Below, piece by piece: positions 54,362 to 62,853 of a stretch of DNA of 64,000 nt. Below the pieces are notes generated by a model that saw nothing but the letters and a program-made list of their open reading frames with translations, searched no databases and was not told where the DNA came from. Source of the stretch: Streptomyces griseus. GTDB taxonomy: Bacteria > Actinomycetota > Actinomycetes > Streptomycetales > Streptomycetaceae. Made by a program: the position numbers and the translations under genes. Numbering within the stretch: the stretch's first letter is position 1; each line of letters begins with the position of its first letter. The DNA is taken from NCBI RefSeq assembly GCF_900460065.1, contig NZ_UAVD01000028.1, positions 310,001-374,000 on the forward strand. Direction: 5' to 3'.

Positions 54362-55954
54362 ATGGAACAGAAGGCGCGCAGGCGCGGCAACGCAATCCGG
54401 GCAGCAGTGACAGTGGCCACGGCCGCGGCGATGGTGGGCGTGCTGGCCCCGGCCGCGGGTGCCGATCCGCTGCCGGGCGGACTGGGACCCTGCCTCGGCA
54501 GCTCATGCCCGCCCAGCTGGAACGACCCCAACAACGGCCCGGTCACCAACTTCGACAGCAACATCAACGTCTACGTCGGCGGGGACTTCCTGGTCCGGGA
54601 GGCGGCGGCCGAGGCGGAGGGGAAGGTCGTCACCCTCGGCCGGTTCGACATGGACAAGCGGGACGGGGTCTCGCAGATCTACAACGTCGGTATCGCGGGC
54701 GTCGGTTCGCGGGTGCCGCCGCCGGACGGCTCCGACTACCTGACGGCGGGCGGCGACGTGACCATCGCCGACGGCGAGCGCCTGCTCGCCGAGGAGGGCA
54801 CGCACTCCGGCCGCGTCGCGTACGCCGGTGACCTCACGGGCACGGTGGAGCCCGCCACCGCCCCGCGCTTCGACGAGGACGCGGCCGCCCCGTACACCGG
54901 GCTGCGCCCGCAGCTCACCGAGGCGAGCCGGTGCTACGCGTACGACGGCGACGAGCACCGGGAGGCGACGGGCACCTGGGTGAAGACCGGTGACGTCATG
55001 ACGTTCACCGGTGACGGCTCCTCCGCGATCCAGATCTTCGACGTGGACGCCGACCTGGAGTCGGAGGCGGGCGGCAACACGGGGTTCGTCTTCAACGGCA
55101 TCCCGGAGGGCGCGACCGTCCTCGTCAACGTCTACGGCTCCACCCGCAGCGTCGCCTCGTTCGCGGGCGCGCTCCCCAACGAGGGCCTCCGCGAGAACCT
55201 GCTGTGGAACTTCCCGGACGCCACCGACCTGACCATGAGCGGCCCGGCCCAGTTCGACGGCAGCGTGCTGGTGGGCCAGCCGACGAGCACCACCGTGCTC
55301 AGCATGAGCGGCACCAACGGGCGTTTCTACACGGCGGGTTCGCTCACCCACACCTCGTCGGGCGCCTCGGGCGGCCAGGAGATCCACGCGTACCCCTTCG
55401 ACGGCGACCTCCCGTCCTGCTCGCCGGAGCCGACGCCGACCCCGACGGAGCCCACGCCGACCCCGACTCCCACCGAGCCCACGCCGACTCCCACGGAGCC
55501 GACCCCGACGCCGACGGAGCCGACGCCGACTCCCACGGAGCCGACGCCGACGCCGACGGAGCCGACGCCGACTCCCACGGAGCCGACGCCGACGCCGACG
55601 GAGCCCACCCCGACGCCGACGGAGCCGACCCCGACTCCCACCGAGCCCACGCCGACGCCGACGGAGCCGACCCCGACTCCCACCGAGCCCACTCCCACCC
55701 CCACCGAGCCCACGCCGACGCCGACGGAGCCGACCCCGACTCCCACCGAGCCCACGCCGACCCCCACCGAGCCCACCCCGACCCCCACCGGGCACACGCC
55801 GCACCCCACGCACTCGCCGAGCCACCCGGGTGAGCTGCCCGACACCGGTTCCCGGGGCGGCGAATGGATCATCGGATCCATCGCGGCAGCGCTGGTCGCC
55901 GCAGGCGGCACCGTGCTCGTGGCCACGCGCAGGGCTCGTCGCCGCACCTTCTAG
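54362..55954 (+). CDS. Choice-of-anchor A surface protein with PTPTE repeats and LPXTG-type anchor
   Basis: A secreted cell-wall protein of 530 residues. A signal peptide ends at AGA/DP near residue 37. A choice-of-anchor A-type beta domain covers about 60-355 (NFDSNINVYVGGDF, YLTAGGDVTIADGE, GFVFNGIPEGATVLVNVYG, SGGQEIHAYPFDG). Then come about 120 residues of (E)PTPT repeats, then a sorting signal ELPDTGSRGG with a hydrophobic helix and basic tail RRARRR. The LPDTG motif should be cut by a sortase, leaving the stalk on the wall. It looks like an adhesin or scaffold. No good ribosome binding site precedes ATG 54362, so the start is uncertain. Confidence 0.88.
   Translation: MEQKARRRGNAIRAAVTVATAAAMVGVLAPAAGADPLPGGLGPCLGSSCPPSWNDPNNGPVTNFDSNINVYVGGDFLVREAAAEAEGKVVTLGRFDMDKRDGVSQIYNVGIAGVGSRVPPPDGSDYLTAGGDVTIADGERLLAEEGTHSGRVAYAGDLTGTVEPATAPRFDEDAAAPYTGLRPQLTEASRCYAYDGDEHREATGTWVKTGDVMTFTGDGSSAIQIFDVDADLESEAGGNTGFVFNGIPEGATVLVNVYGSTRSVASFAGALPNEGLRENLLWNFPDATDLTMSGPAQFDGSVLVGQPTSTTVLSMSGTNGRFYTAGSLTHTSSGASGGQEIHAYPFDGDLPSCSPEPTPTPTEPTPTPTPTEPTPTPTEPTPTPTEPTPTPTEPTPTPTEPTPTPTEPTPTPTEPTPTPTEPTPTPTEPTPTPTEPTPTPTEPTPTPTEPTPTPTEPTPTPTEPTPTPTEPTPTPTGHTPHPTHSPSHPGELPDTGSRGGEWIIGSIAAALVAAGGTVLVATRRARRRTF
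55430..55795 (+). repeat. PTPTE-coding tandem repeat array
   Basis: About 20 copies of an 18-base unit (CCGACGCCGACGGAG, CCCACGCCGACTCCC and relatives) encode the Pro/Thr stalk of the surface protein. Synonymous changes keep the protein repeat regular while the DNA varies, and slippage here could change stalk length. Confidence 0.9.
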
Positions 55955-55987
55955 CGGGCGCGGAGCACCGACCGTTAGCGTGGTTCG

Positions 55988-56338
55988 ATGACCGAGCCGC
56001 TGCTGCACCTCGCCGAAGCACCTCACTGGGAGGCGGCCCGCGGGACAGGGACGTACGAGATGTCCACCCGCGGGCGCACCCTCCAGGAGGAGGGCTTCAT
56101 CCACCTCTCGCTGCCCCACCAACTCCCCGGGGTGGCCCGGATGCTGTACGGGGACGACGGCCGGGACCTCGTGGTCCTGGTCGTCGACCCCGCCCGCCTC
56201 GCCGACCCCGTCCGGTACGAGGCGATGAAGCCCGGCGGCGAGGAGTTCCCGCACCTGTACGGACCGCTCCCGGTGAGCGCCGTCGTGGAGGTGCGGTCCT
56301 GGGACGGAGGACGACGAGAGGAAGACGAACCCCAGTGA
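55988..56338 (+). CDS. DUF952 family protein
   Basis: Protein of 116 residues with the DUF952 pattern: LLHLAEAPHWEAARGTGTYE, GFIHLSLPHQLPGVARMLY, LVVLVVDPARLADPVRYEA and FPHLYGPLPVSAVVEVRSW. Function unknown. The stop overlaps the next start (GTGA), so it is coupled to the NAD(P)-binding protein. Confidence 0.85.
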   Translation: MTEPLLHLAEAPHWEAARGTGTYEMSTRGRTLQEEGFIHLSLPHQLPGVARMLYGDDGRDLVVLVVDPARLADPVRYEAMKPGGEEFPHLYGPLPVSAVVEVRSWDGGRREEDEPQ

Positions 56339-57216
56339 TCGGCCCCCTCATCGCGGTGACCGGAGCGACCGGAGCCGTCGGCGGCCGGGTCGCCCGACGG
56401 CTGGCCCGGACCGGCGTACCCGTACGGCTCCTCGGCCGCGACCCCGACCGGCTGCCCGACCTGCCCGGCGCCGACCACGCGCCCGCCGCCCGCTACGGCG
56501 ACGCACAGGCCATGCGCCGGGCCCTCGACGGGGCCCACACCCTGTTCCTGGTCTCCGCCCACGAGAGCCCCTACCGGGTCCGCGAGCACACCACCGCGGT
56601 CGACGCCGCCGTGGCGGTGGGCGTGGAGCGGATCGTGTACGTGTCCTTCCAGGGTGCCGCGCCCGACGCCACGTTCACCTTCGCCCGCGACCACTGGGAC
56701 ACCGAGGCCCACATCCGCACGGCCGAGGTGCGCCACACCTTCCTGCGCGACAACTGGTATCTGGCCGGGCTGCCCGCGATGGCCGGGACCGACGGCGTGC
56801 TCCGCGGGCCCGGCGGCGACGGGCGGGTGGCGGCCGTCGCCCACGAGGACATCGCCGACGCGGCGGCGGCCGTGCTGCTGGACGAGGGCACGGACCACGA
56901 CGACCGGGTCTACGACCTCACCGGCCCCGAGGCGTTCACCCTCGCCGAGGCGGCCGACGAACTGAGCCGGGTCACCGGGCGGCCCGTCGTCTACGTCCCC
57001 GAGACCCGCGAGGAGGCCTACGCCTCCCGGGCCGGCTACGGGGCGGAGGACTGGGAGGTGGCCGGCTGGGTCACCTCGTACGAGGCCATCGCCAACGGGG
57101 AGCTGTCCGCCGTCTCCGACGCGGTGCCCGCGCTCACCGGCCACCCGGCCAAGAGCTTCGCGCAGTTCCTGGTGGAGAACCCGGACAGCTACCGCCACCT
57201 GCTGGCGGGCGGCTGA
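56335..57216 (+). CDS. NmrA/SDR-type NAD(P)H-binding oxidoreductase
   Basis: Protein of 293 residues. The N-terminal VTGATGAVGGRVARRLARTG is the dinucleotide-binding motif. No Y-x3-K catalytic pair is visible, which fits atypical SDRs of the NmrA/quinone-oxidoreductase kind (HTFLRDNWYLAGL is typical). GTG 56335 overlaps the DUF952 stop. Substrate unknown. Confidence 0.85.
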   Translation: MIGPLIAVTGATGAVGGRVARRLARTGVPVRLLGRDPDRLPDLPGADHAPAARYGDAQAMRRALDGAHTLFLVSAHESPYRVREHTTAVDAAVAVGVERIVYVSFQGAAPDATFTFARDHWDTEAHIRTAEVRHTFLRDNWYLAGLPAMAGTDGVLRGPGGDGRVAAVAHEDIADAAAAVLLDEGTDHDDRVYDLTGPEAFTLAEAADELSRVTGRPVVYVPETREEAYASRAGYGAEDWEVAGWVTSYEAIANGELSAVSDAVPALTGHPAKSFAQFLVENPDSYRHLLAGG

Positions 57217-57249
57217 CCGGGAGGCCCCGCACGGGCGCGGCGGCCCGCC

Positions 57250-58428
57250 TCACCGCCACGGGATGTGACGCCACGGGCTGCCCTCGCTCTCCGCCAGCAG
57301 ACGGTGGGCGAGGACGTTCTGCTCGTAGAACCGCCCGTACTCCTCCTCGTCGAACCGCAGGACCCGGCCCAGCGCGTACCCCGCCGAGAAGTCCTCCCAG
57401 GAACGGTGGGCCGACTTGGCGAGGGCCCCGGCGTACACGATCGCCGCTTCCGCGTCGGCCGGTGCGCAGTAGCGGGCCGACAGCCCCCAGCGCGCCAGGT
57501 TCACCGCCCGCCCGTAGTCGTACGCGACCGTCGTGTGCACCCGGCCGTCCGGCGGCAGCAGACCGTCCGCGCGGAACCGCGACTCGTAGCGCGTGATCCG
57601 GCGCACCAGGTCCTCGATGACCTTCACCGTGTCGGCGTCGGCCCCGAGGTCCTGGGCGTGCCCGGCGGCGGTCTCGCGCCACAGATCGGCCGAGGGCAGC
57701 TCGCCGAGCCCGGCCGCCAACCGCTCGCGGGCCCGCAGCACGAAGTCCGGCTCCGGGGGACTGTTGCGGGCCTCCAGCAGGACGTCCAGCTGCCTGCGCC
57801 ACTTCGCGTGGTCGGTGATGCCCCAGGAGTCGCGCAGCTGATCGCGCTCGGCGGTGTAGTCGCGGCAGACCGTCCCGACCTCGTTCCACGGCACCGCGTT
57901 CCCGATCGCCAGGTGCGCCCCGCAGGCCAGCCCGTACGCCAGCGGCCCGTGCAGCGCCCCGTGGCGCAGCGCGAGCAGCCGGTTCTCCGGGAGGCGGTCG
58001 TTCTCCGCGTACGCGCGCTGCCACAGCGCCAGGTCCGTCGGGCCCGTCGGCAGCAGCAACTGGCCGGGCGTCCCGACGTTCACCCCCAGGAGGACGCCCG
58101 GGTCGGACCAGCCGAACTCGGCGGCCCAGCGCAGCGAGACCCCGTGGAAGACCCAGTCAGGATGCCAGGCCGGCAGCATCCCCCGGGTGAGCACCGGCCG
58201 GCAGACGAAGCCGGCCGGGTCGTGGTGCGCGCGCCAGGTGACCGTGTCGGGCCTGGCGTCCACCTCGGCGCGCGGCGCCGGGATGTACAGCTCGGTCCCC
58301 GCCAGCGCGGCCAGTCGGGCCCGGAGGTCGCCGCGCAGCGCCGCCTCGTGGAGGAGCTGCTCGGTCTCGGACGGCGGGACCCAGGGCGCCGGGGGAGCCG
58401 GGGGGTGGTTCGGGTGCATCGGGTTCAT
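57250..58428 (-). CDS. SseB N-terminal-like plus DUF1266 protein (copy 2)
   Basis: Protein of 392 residues, paralogous to the gene upstream. The N-terminal domain (GTELYIPAPRAEVD, GFVCRPVLTRGMLPAWHPDW, GVLLGVNVGTPGQ) resembles the SseB N-terminal domain. The C-terminal DUF1266 region contains RDSWGITDHAKWRRQLDVLL, AYDYGRAVNLARWGLSARY and SWEDFSAGYALGRVL. The first 20 residues are Pro-rich. ATG 58428 overlaps the previous stop (ATGA). No catalytic function can be named. Confidence 0.75.
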   Translation of the reverse strand: MNPMHPNHPPAPPAPWVPPSETEQLLHEAALRGDLRARLAALAGTELYIPAPRAEVDARPDTVTWRAHHDPAGFVCRPVLTRGMLPAWHPDWVFHGVSLRWAAEFGWSDPGVLLGVNVGTPGQLLLPTGPTDLALWQRAYAENDRLPENRLLALRHGALHGPLAYGLACGAHLAIGNAVPWNEVGTVCRDYTAERDQLRDSWGITDHAKWRRQLDVLLEARNSPPEPDFVLRARERLAAGLGELPSADLWRETAAGHAQDLGADADTVKVIEDLVRRITRYESRFRADGLLPPDGRVHTTVAYDYGRAVNLARWGLSARYCAPADAEAAIVYAGALAKSAHRSWEDFSAGYALGRVLRFDEEEYGRFYEQNVLAHRLLAESEGSPWRHIPWR

Positions 58429-59603
58429 GACCACGCGATGTTCCGGTACGGGCTGGTGGGGTCCTGGACGAGGACGCGGTGCTCGTCGAGCGACTGCCGG
58501 TACGTGGGCTCCGCCGCCTCCGGCCCGTCGTCCTCGGCCCGGTGGACCACCCGGGCCATGAGGTAGCCGAGGGAGAAGTCCGCCCACGAGGAGTAGGCCG
58601 CCCGGGCGAGCCCGCCGAGCCGCAGCACGTCCTGCTCGGCCTCCTGCGGATCGACGTACCGGGCGCCGAGCGCGAGCCGCACGACGTTGACCGCCCGGCC
58701 CAGGTCGAAGGCGGCCAGGGTGTCGACGCGGCCCTCCGGGGCGAGCACGCCGTCGGCCTGGAACCTCTCCTCGTACCGGGTGACGTGTCGCAGCGCCCGG
58801 TCCGCCGCCGCCCGGTCCTCCGCGTCGCGCGCGGCGAAGGCACGGGCCACCGCGTCGGACCACTCCTCGTGCGTCGGGGTGCGCCCCAGCCGGTGCGCCA
58901 GGGTGTGCCGGGTCCGCAGGACGGCTTCCTGGACACGCCCGACCAGCTGGTTCTTCATCAGGGAGGCGAGGCGGTCGCGGTACTCGGCGCGGTGCGGGAT
59001 GCCCCACGGGCTGCGCAGCCGGGCCCGGTCGGTCGCGTAGTCCTCGTAGGCGGCGCCCAGCCGGTTCCAGATCAGGCCGTTGGTGACCGCCAGATGGGCG
59101 CCGAGCGCCAGCCCGTGGGCGAGCGGCCCGTGCAGCGGCCCGCCGACGTCGGTGAGCAGGACGCCCCGCCGGGCCCCGCCGGAGAGCTCGTCCGCCCTCG
59201 CCCAGGCCTTCAGCCGCTTGGGCCGGGCGTCGACCATCGCCGCGTACGGGGTGCCGTGGTTCACCGCGAGCCGGCGCACGTCGTACGGCCAGAGCCGGGC
59301 CAGCTCACCGAGGCTCACCTCGCGGAAGACCCACTCCGGGTGCCAGGGCGGCAGCATCCCCTGGGTCAGGACCGGGACGCAGCTCCGCCCGGAGGCCTCG
59401 TCGCGGATCGCGGGCAGGGGGGCCGTCCAGCCGGGGATGTCCGCGTGCAGCCGGGCGCCGAGCACGTACAGCCGGGTCCGCGCCAGCAACTCCACGACCG
59501 CGTCGGCCTCGCCGCCCGCCACGGCCGCGGACAGCGCGCGCTCGATCTCCGTGGGCGCCACCGCCGTGCCGCCCGCTGTTCCCGCCCCGTTCCCCGTTCT
59601 CAC
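58425..59603 (-). CDS. SseB N-terminal-like plus DUF1266 protein (copy 1)
   Basis: Protein of 392 residues with the same two-domain plan as its downstream neighbour: RTRLYVLGARLHADIPGW, CVPVLTQGMLPPWHPEW, RRLAVNHGTPYA, then LRSPWGIPHRAEYRDRLASL, AFDLGRAVNVVRLALGARY and SWADFSLGYLMARVV. The two have identical length, so they arose by tandem duplication. GTG 59603 is a weak start choice; longer frames exist. Families with SseB domains are common in Streptomyces loci for contact or toxin-immunity functions, but nothing here proves that. Confidence 0.72.
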   Translation of the reverse strand: MRTGNGAGTAGGTAVAPTEIERALSAAVAGGEADAVVELLARTRLYVLGARLHADIPGWTAPLPAIRDEASGRSCVPVLTQGMLPPWHPEWVFREVSLGELARLWPYDVRRLAVNHGTPYAAMVDARPKRLKAWARADELSGGARRGVLLTDVGGPLHGPLAHGLALGAHLAVTNGLIWNRLGAAYEDYATDRARLRSPWGIPHRAEYRDRLASLMKNQLVGRVQEAVLRTRHTLAHRLGRTPTHEEWSDAVARAFAARDAEDRAAADRALRHVTRYEERFQADGVLAPEGRVDTLAAFDLGRAVNVVRLALGARYVDPQEAEQDVLRLGGLARAAYSSWADFSLGYLMARVVHRAEDDGPEAAEPTYRQSLDEHRVLVQDPTSPYRNIAWS

Positions 59604-59646
59604 GGAGCCGATCCTACGAAACGGGCACCGGGCCCGGTACGGGCGG

Positions 59647-60324
59647 TCAGAGCCCGGCCGGGCGCACCAGCCCCGACTCGTACGCGAACACGGCTGCCTG
59701 GGTCCGGTCGCGGACGCCCAACTTGACCAGGATCCGGCCCACATGGGTCTTCACCGTCTGCTCCGCCACGATCAGCTGCCGGGAGATCTCCGCGTTCGAC
59801 AGGCCGCCGGCGATCAGCGTCAGCACCTCCGTCTCGCGCTCCGTCAGCTCCCCGACCCGCGCCTTCAGCGGCGGGCGCGGGGCCCCGGCCGTCCGGGAGA
59901 ACTCCACGATGAGCCGCTTGGTGATGTTCGGGGAGAGCAGCGCGTCGCCAGCCGCCACCACCCGTACCGCGTGGGCGAGTTCGTCGGCCGAGGCGTCCTT
60001 CAGCAGGAAGCCCGAAGCGCCCGCGCGCAGCGCCTCGTAGACGTACTCGTCGAGATCGAAGGTGGTCAGCACGAGCACCTTCACCGCCGAGCCCTCGGCG
60101 GAGGTGATCCGCCGGGTCGCCTCGATACCGCCCAGCTCCGGCATCCGGATGTCCATCAGGACGACGTCCGGGGCGAGTTCGGCGACCTTGGCCACCGCGT
60201 CGAGCCCGTTGACGGCCTGACCGACGACCTCGATGTCCGGCTCGGCGTTCAGCAGGACCGTGAAGCCCTGGCGGACCATCATCTGGTCGTCGGCGATCAC
60301 GGCGCGGATGGGCGGCGGTGTCAT
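59647..60324 (-). CDS. NarL-type response regulator
   Basis: Response regulator of 225 residues: receiver domain with the acidic pair ADDQ near residue 11, the phospho-acceptor D58 in VVLMDIRMP, and K-loop GFLLKDAS. The C-terminal LuxR-type HTH is LTERETEVLTLIAGGLSNAEISRQLIVAEQTVKTHVGRIL. It is coupled (ATGA) to the sensor kinase upstream on the same strand. Confidence 0.93.
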   Translation of the reverse strand: MTPPPIRAVIADDQMMVRQGFTVLLNAEPDIEVVGQAVNGLDAVAKVAELAPDVVLMDIRMPELGGIEATRRITSAEGSAVKVLVLTTFDLDEYVYEALRAGASGFLLKDASADELAHAVRVVAAGDALLSPNITKRLIVEFSRTAGAPRPPLKARVGELTERETEVLTLIAGGLSNAEISRQLIVAEQTVKTHVGRILVKLGVRDRTQAAVFAYESGLVRPAGL

Positions 60325-61622
60325 GGGGCGTCCTCGGTCGACTCGGTGCCGGTGGGCAGGATCGCGGTGACTTCCCAGCCACCGCCGGGCGTGGGGCCGG
60401 TGGCCAGCTCACCGCCGAGCATCGCCGCGCGTTCGCGCATGCCGAGCAGACCGTGACGCACCCCGGGGGAGGGGGCGGCCGGCCGGTCCGGCGGCGAGTT
60501 GACGACCCGGACGGTCACCCCGGCGGGCCGGTGGCCGATCACCACATCGGCGCTCGCCCCGGGCGCGTGGCGCAGCACGTTGCTCAGGGACTCCTGCACG
60601 ATGCGGTACGCGGACAGCTCGACGCCCGGCGGGAGGGGGCGGGGGTCGCCCGTCGCGGAGAAGGAGACGGCGAGACCGGCCGAGCGCACCGTAGCGAGCA
60701 GGCCGTCCAGGCCGTCGAGGCCCGGCTGCGGTGCGTGCCGCGCACTCCCCGACGGGGCGCTCTCCGAACGCAGGACGCCGAGCACCCTGCGCAGCTCGGC
60801 CAGGGCTTCGAGGGCGTTCTCACGGATGCCGGCCAGATTCTCCCGCAGCTCCTCGGTGGGGTGCTCCACCAGATGCGGGGCGACCTGCGCCTGGATGGAG
60901 ATCACCGACATGTGGTGGGCGACCACGTCGTGCAACTCGCGGGCGATCCGGCCGCGTTCCTCCAGCAGAGTCCGCCGGGCACGCTCCTCGGCGGTCAGCT
61001 CGGCCTGGACGACGAGGTCCTTGCGGGCGAGGCGCAGGCTGCGCAGCGCGGCGCCCAGGACCAGGGCGACGACGAACACCGGCGCGGAGCGGTCGAGGTC
61101 GAGGTTGTGCGGCTGGGTGGTGCGCAGGGTGAGGGCCAGCCCCGTCAGCAGGGTGAGGGCCAGCGCACCCGTCGCGCGGCGCAGGGGGACCCGCAGCGCC
61201 AGCAGGAACAGCGCCCCGCCCTGGAACGCCATCCCCATGATGCTCCAGGGGAACAGCCGGTCCTGGCTCATCACGGGCTCGGTGACCAGGATCGTGGCCG
61301 CCGACAGGGCCGTCGCCGCCCACCAGGCCCCCACCGGCCGGATCATCCCGGCCACCAGCGCCGCGGACTGCGCCAGCGCGGCCAGCACCGCCCACCCGCT
61401 GACCCCGTCGGTCGCGTCCACGGCCAGTTCGTTCGTACGGGGCACCGCGAAGCAGGCGGCCACGATGATCAACAGCACCAGCAGCGACGGCCGCCACACC
61501 GGAACGTCGGGCTCGCCCATGCGCGGCACCCGGTCGGCGGGCGCGGCCCACAACTCCTCGTACAGGGCACGCGGCGCACGGCGCACCGCCGCCCGCAGCC
61601 GGGCCCCCCTCGATGACGCCAC
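60321..61622 (-). CDS. NarX-type sensor histidine kinase
   Basis: Membrane kinase of 433 residues. The N-terminal half has several helices (about residues 35-185) and no large extracellular domain, so it may sense a membrane signal. The HisKA_3 phospho-acceptor is in GRIARELHDVVAHHMSVISIQ, and the HATPase_c domain ends with SPGVRHGLLGMRERAAMLGG. GTG 61622 is my choice; GTG 61631 is an equal alternative. The stop overlaps the regulator start. Confidence 0.9.
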   Translation of the reverse strand: MASSRGARLRAAVRRAPRALYEELWAAPADRVPRMGEPDVPVWRPSLLVLLIIVAACFAVPRTNELAVDATDGVSGWAVLAALAQSAALVAGMIRPVGAWWAATALSAATILVTEPVMSQDRLFPWSIMGMAFQGGALFLLALRVPLRRATGALALTLLTGLALTLRTTQPHNLDLDRSAPVFVVALVLGAALRSLRLARKDLVVQAELTAEERARRTLLEERGRIARELHDVVAHHMSVISIQAQVAPHLVEHPTEELRENLAGIRENALEALAELRRVLGVLRSESAPSGSARHAPQPGLDGLDGLLATVRSAGLAVSFSATGDPRPLPPGVELSAYRIVQESLSNVLRHAPGASADVVIGHRPAGVTVRVVNSPPDRPAAPSPGVRHGLLGMRERAAMLGGELATGPTPGGGWEVTAILPTGTESTEDAP

Positions 61623-61680
61623 CGCCCCCACCGCCCCCTCGGCTCCACTCCTGCTCAGCCTAGGACGTCTCCCGAAACAC

Positions 61681-62853
61681 CTAGGCACGACGTGCGTGTC
61701 CCCTCTGCCCGGGGGAGGACTCCCGTACGACGAGGGAGCCCCCGCCGGGGCGCCGCCCACCCTGCTCGCAACCCCGGAACGCGGCCCAGCACACCAGCAG
61801 GGCCAGGGCGAACACCGGCAGCCAGAGCAACCGCGCGAGCACCCAGCCGGCACCGTCGGGCACGGTGTGCAGCCCCGGCAGCGGCCCGTCCGCGAACATC
61901 ACCGCACTCGTCGTGACGATGATCATCGCGGTCTGGTGCCACAGGAAGACGGTCATCGCCGACAGGTTCACCACCGCCACCGCCGCCCAGAGGGCGGGTC
62001 TGCGCAGCGCCCGGCGCAGGGGCCCGAGCAGCAGGAGCGCCGCTCCGCACTGCGCCAGCCCGAACGCCACCGCGGCCAGGCTCGGCGGATCCAGATTGGA
62101 CATCCGGCCCCCCGGAACGCCGACCATGGAGGCCGGATATCCGGCCCACAGCACGAGCGCGACCGCCGCGGAGGCCCCGCCGAGCAGCAGCGCCCAGCGG
62201 CCCGTCCGACCGCGCAGCCCGCCCCGCGCCACCCGCGCCCCCAGGCAGGAGAACACCAGCCAGCCGGCGACCACGTTGACCCACCCCAGCTCGCGAGGAC
62301 CGCCGAGGCCCAGGCGTACGAGGTCGACGTGCAGCACCACCACGAGCGGCCACAGCGGGTGCAGCCGCGCCACCAGCGGAGTCAGCGCGGTCAGCGCGGC
62401 GAAGACCAGCAGGAACCACAGCGGGGACCAGACCAGCTTGACCAGCGCCCGGACCGTCGACCCGCCCACCCCGGCCATCAGCATCGCCACCGCCGCGAGC
62501 GCCCACACCACGAGCACCGCCGCCACCGGCCGGAACAGGCGCCCCAGCCGGCCGCCCACCCACCGCCCGTACGGCACGCCGCGCAGCCGGGCCGACGCCC
62601 AACTCCCGGCCGCCACCTGCCCGCCCACCAGGAAGAACACCGCGAGGGTCTGGAACACCCAGGAGGCCGGAGTCAGTTCGGGCAGATACGTCAGCGGGCT
62701 CGCCCCGCGCACCGTGCCGCTGTCGGTGACCAGCGCGGTCACCAGCCAGTGCCCGCCCACCACGCCGAGGATCGCCAGGGCCCGCAGGGCGTCGACGGCC
62801 CGGTCCCGGCCGGGCGGGGTGGCGGCCTCGATCCGTGCGACGAGACCGGTCAT
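61681..62853 (-). CDS. Acyltransferase 3-family membrane protein
   Basis: A 390-residue membrane protein of the acyltransferase_3 (OafA-like) superfamily with about ten helices. The N-terminal catalytic region RDRAVDALRALAILGVVGGHWLVT carries the family histidine, and FFLVGGQVAAGSW and FLWHQTAMII are typical further segments. It probably O-acetylates a surface or secondary-metabolite sugar. ATG 62853 overlaps the stop of the hydrolase gene upstream (ATGA). Confidence 0.87.
   Translation of the reverse strand: MTGLVARIEAATPPGRDRAVDALRALAILGVVGGHWLVTALVTDSGTVRGASPLTYLPELTPASWVFQTLAVFFLVGGQVAAGSWASARLRGVPYGRWVGGRLGRLFRPVAAVLVVWALAAVAMLMAGVGGSTVRALVKLVWSPLWFLLVFAALTALTPLVARLHPLWPLVVVLHVDLVRLGLGGPRELGWVNVVAGWLVFSCLGARVARGGLRGRTGRWALLLGGASAAVALVLWAGYPASMVGVPGGRMSNLDPPSLAAVAFGLAQCGAALLLLGPLRRALRRPALWAAVAVVNLSAMTVFLWHQTAMIIVTTSAVMFADGPLPGLHTVPDGAGWVLARLLWLPVFALALLVCWAAFRGCEQGGRRPGGGSLVVRESSPGQRGHARRA

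Noticed and set aside
55430..55795. Possible CRISPR or minisatellite of non-coding origin
   Set aside because: The repeats lie inside a coding frame that continues to a proper sorting signal.
55327..55947. Minus-strand ORF with a Val-Gly repeat opposite the PTPTE array
   Set aside because: It is the mirror of the coding repeat and has no start signal.
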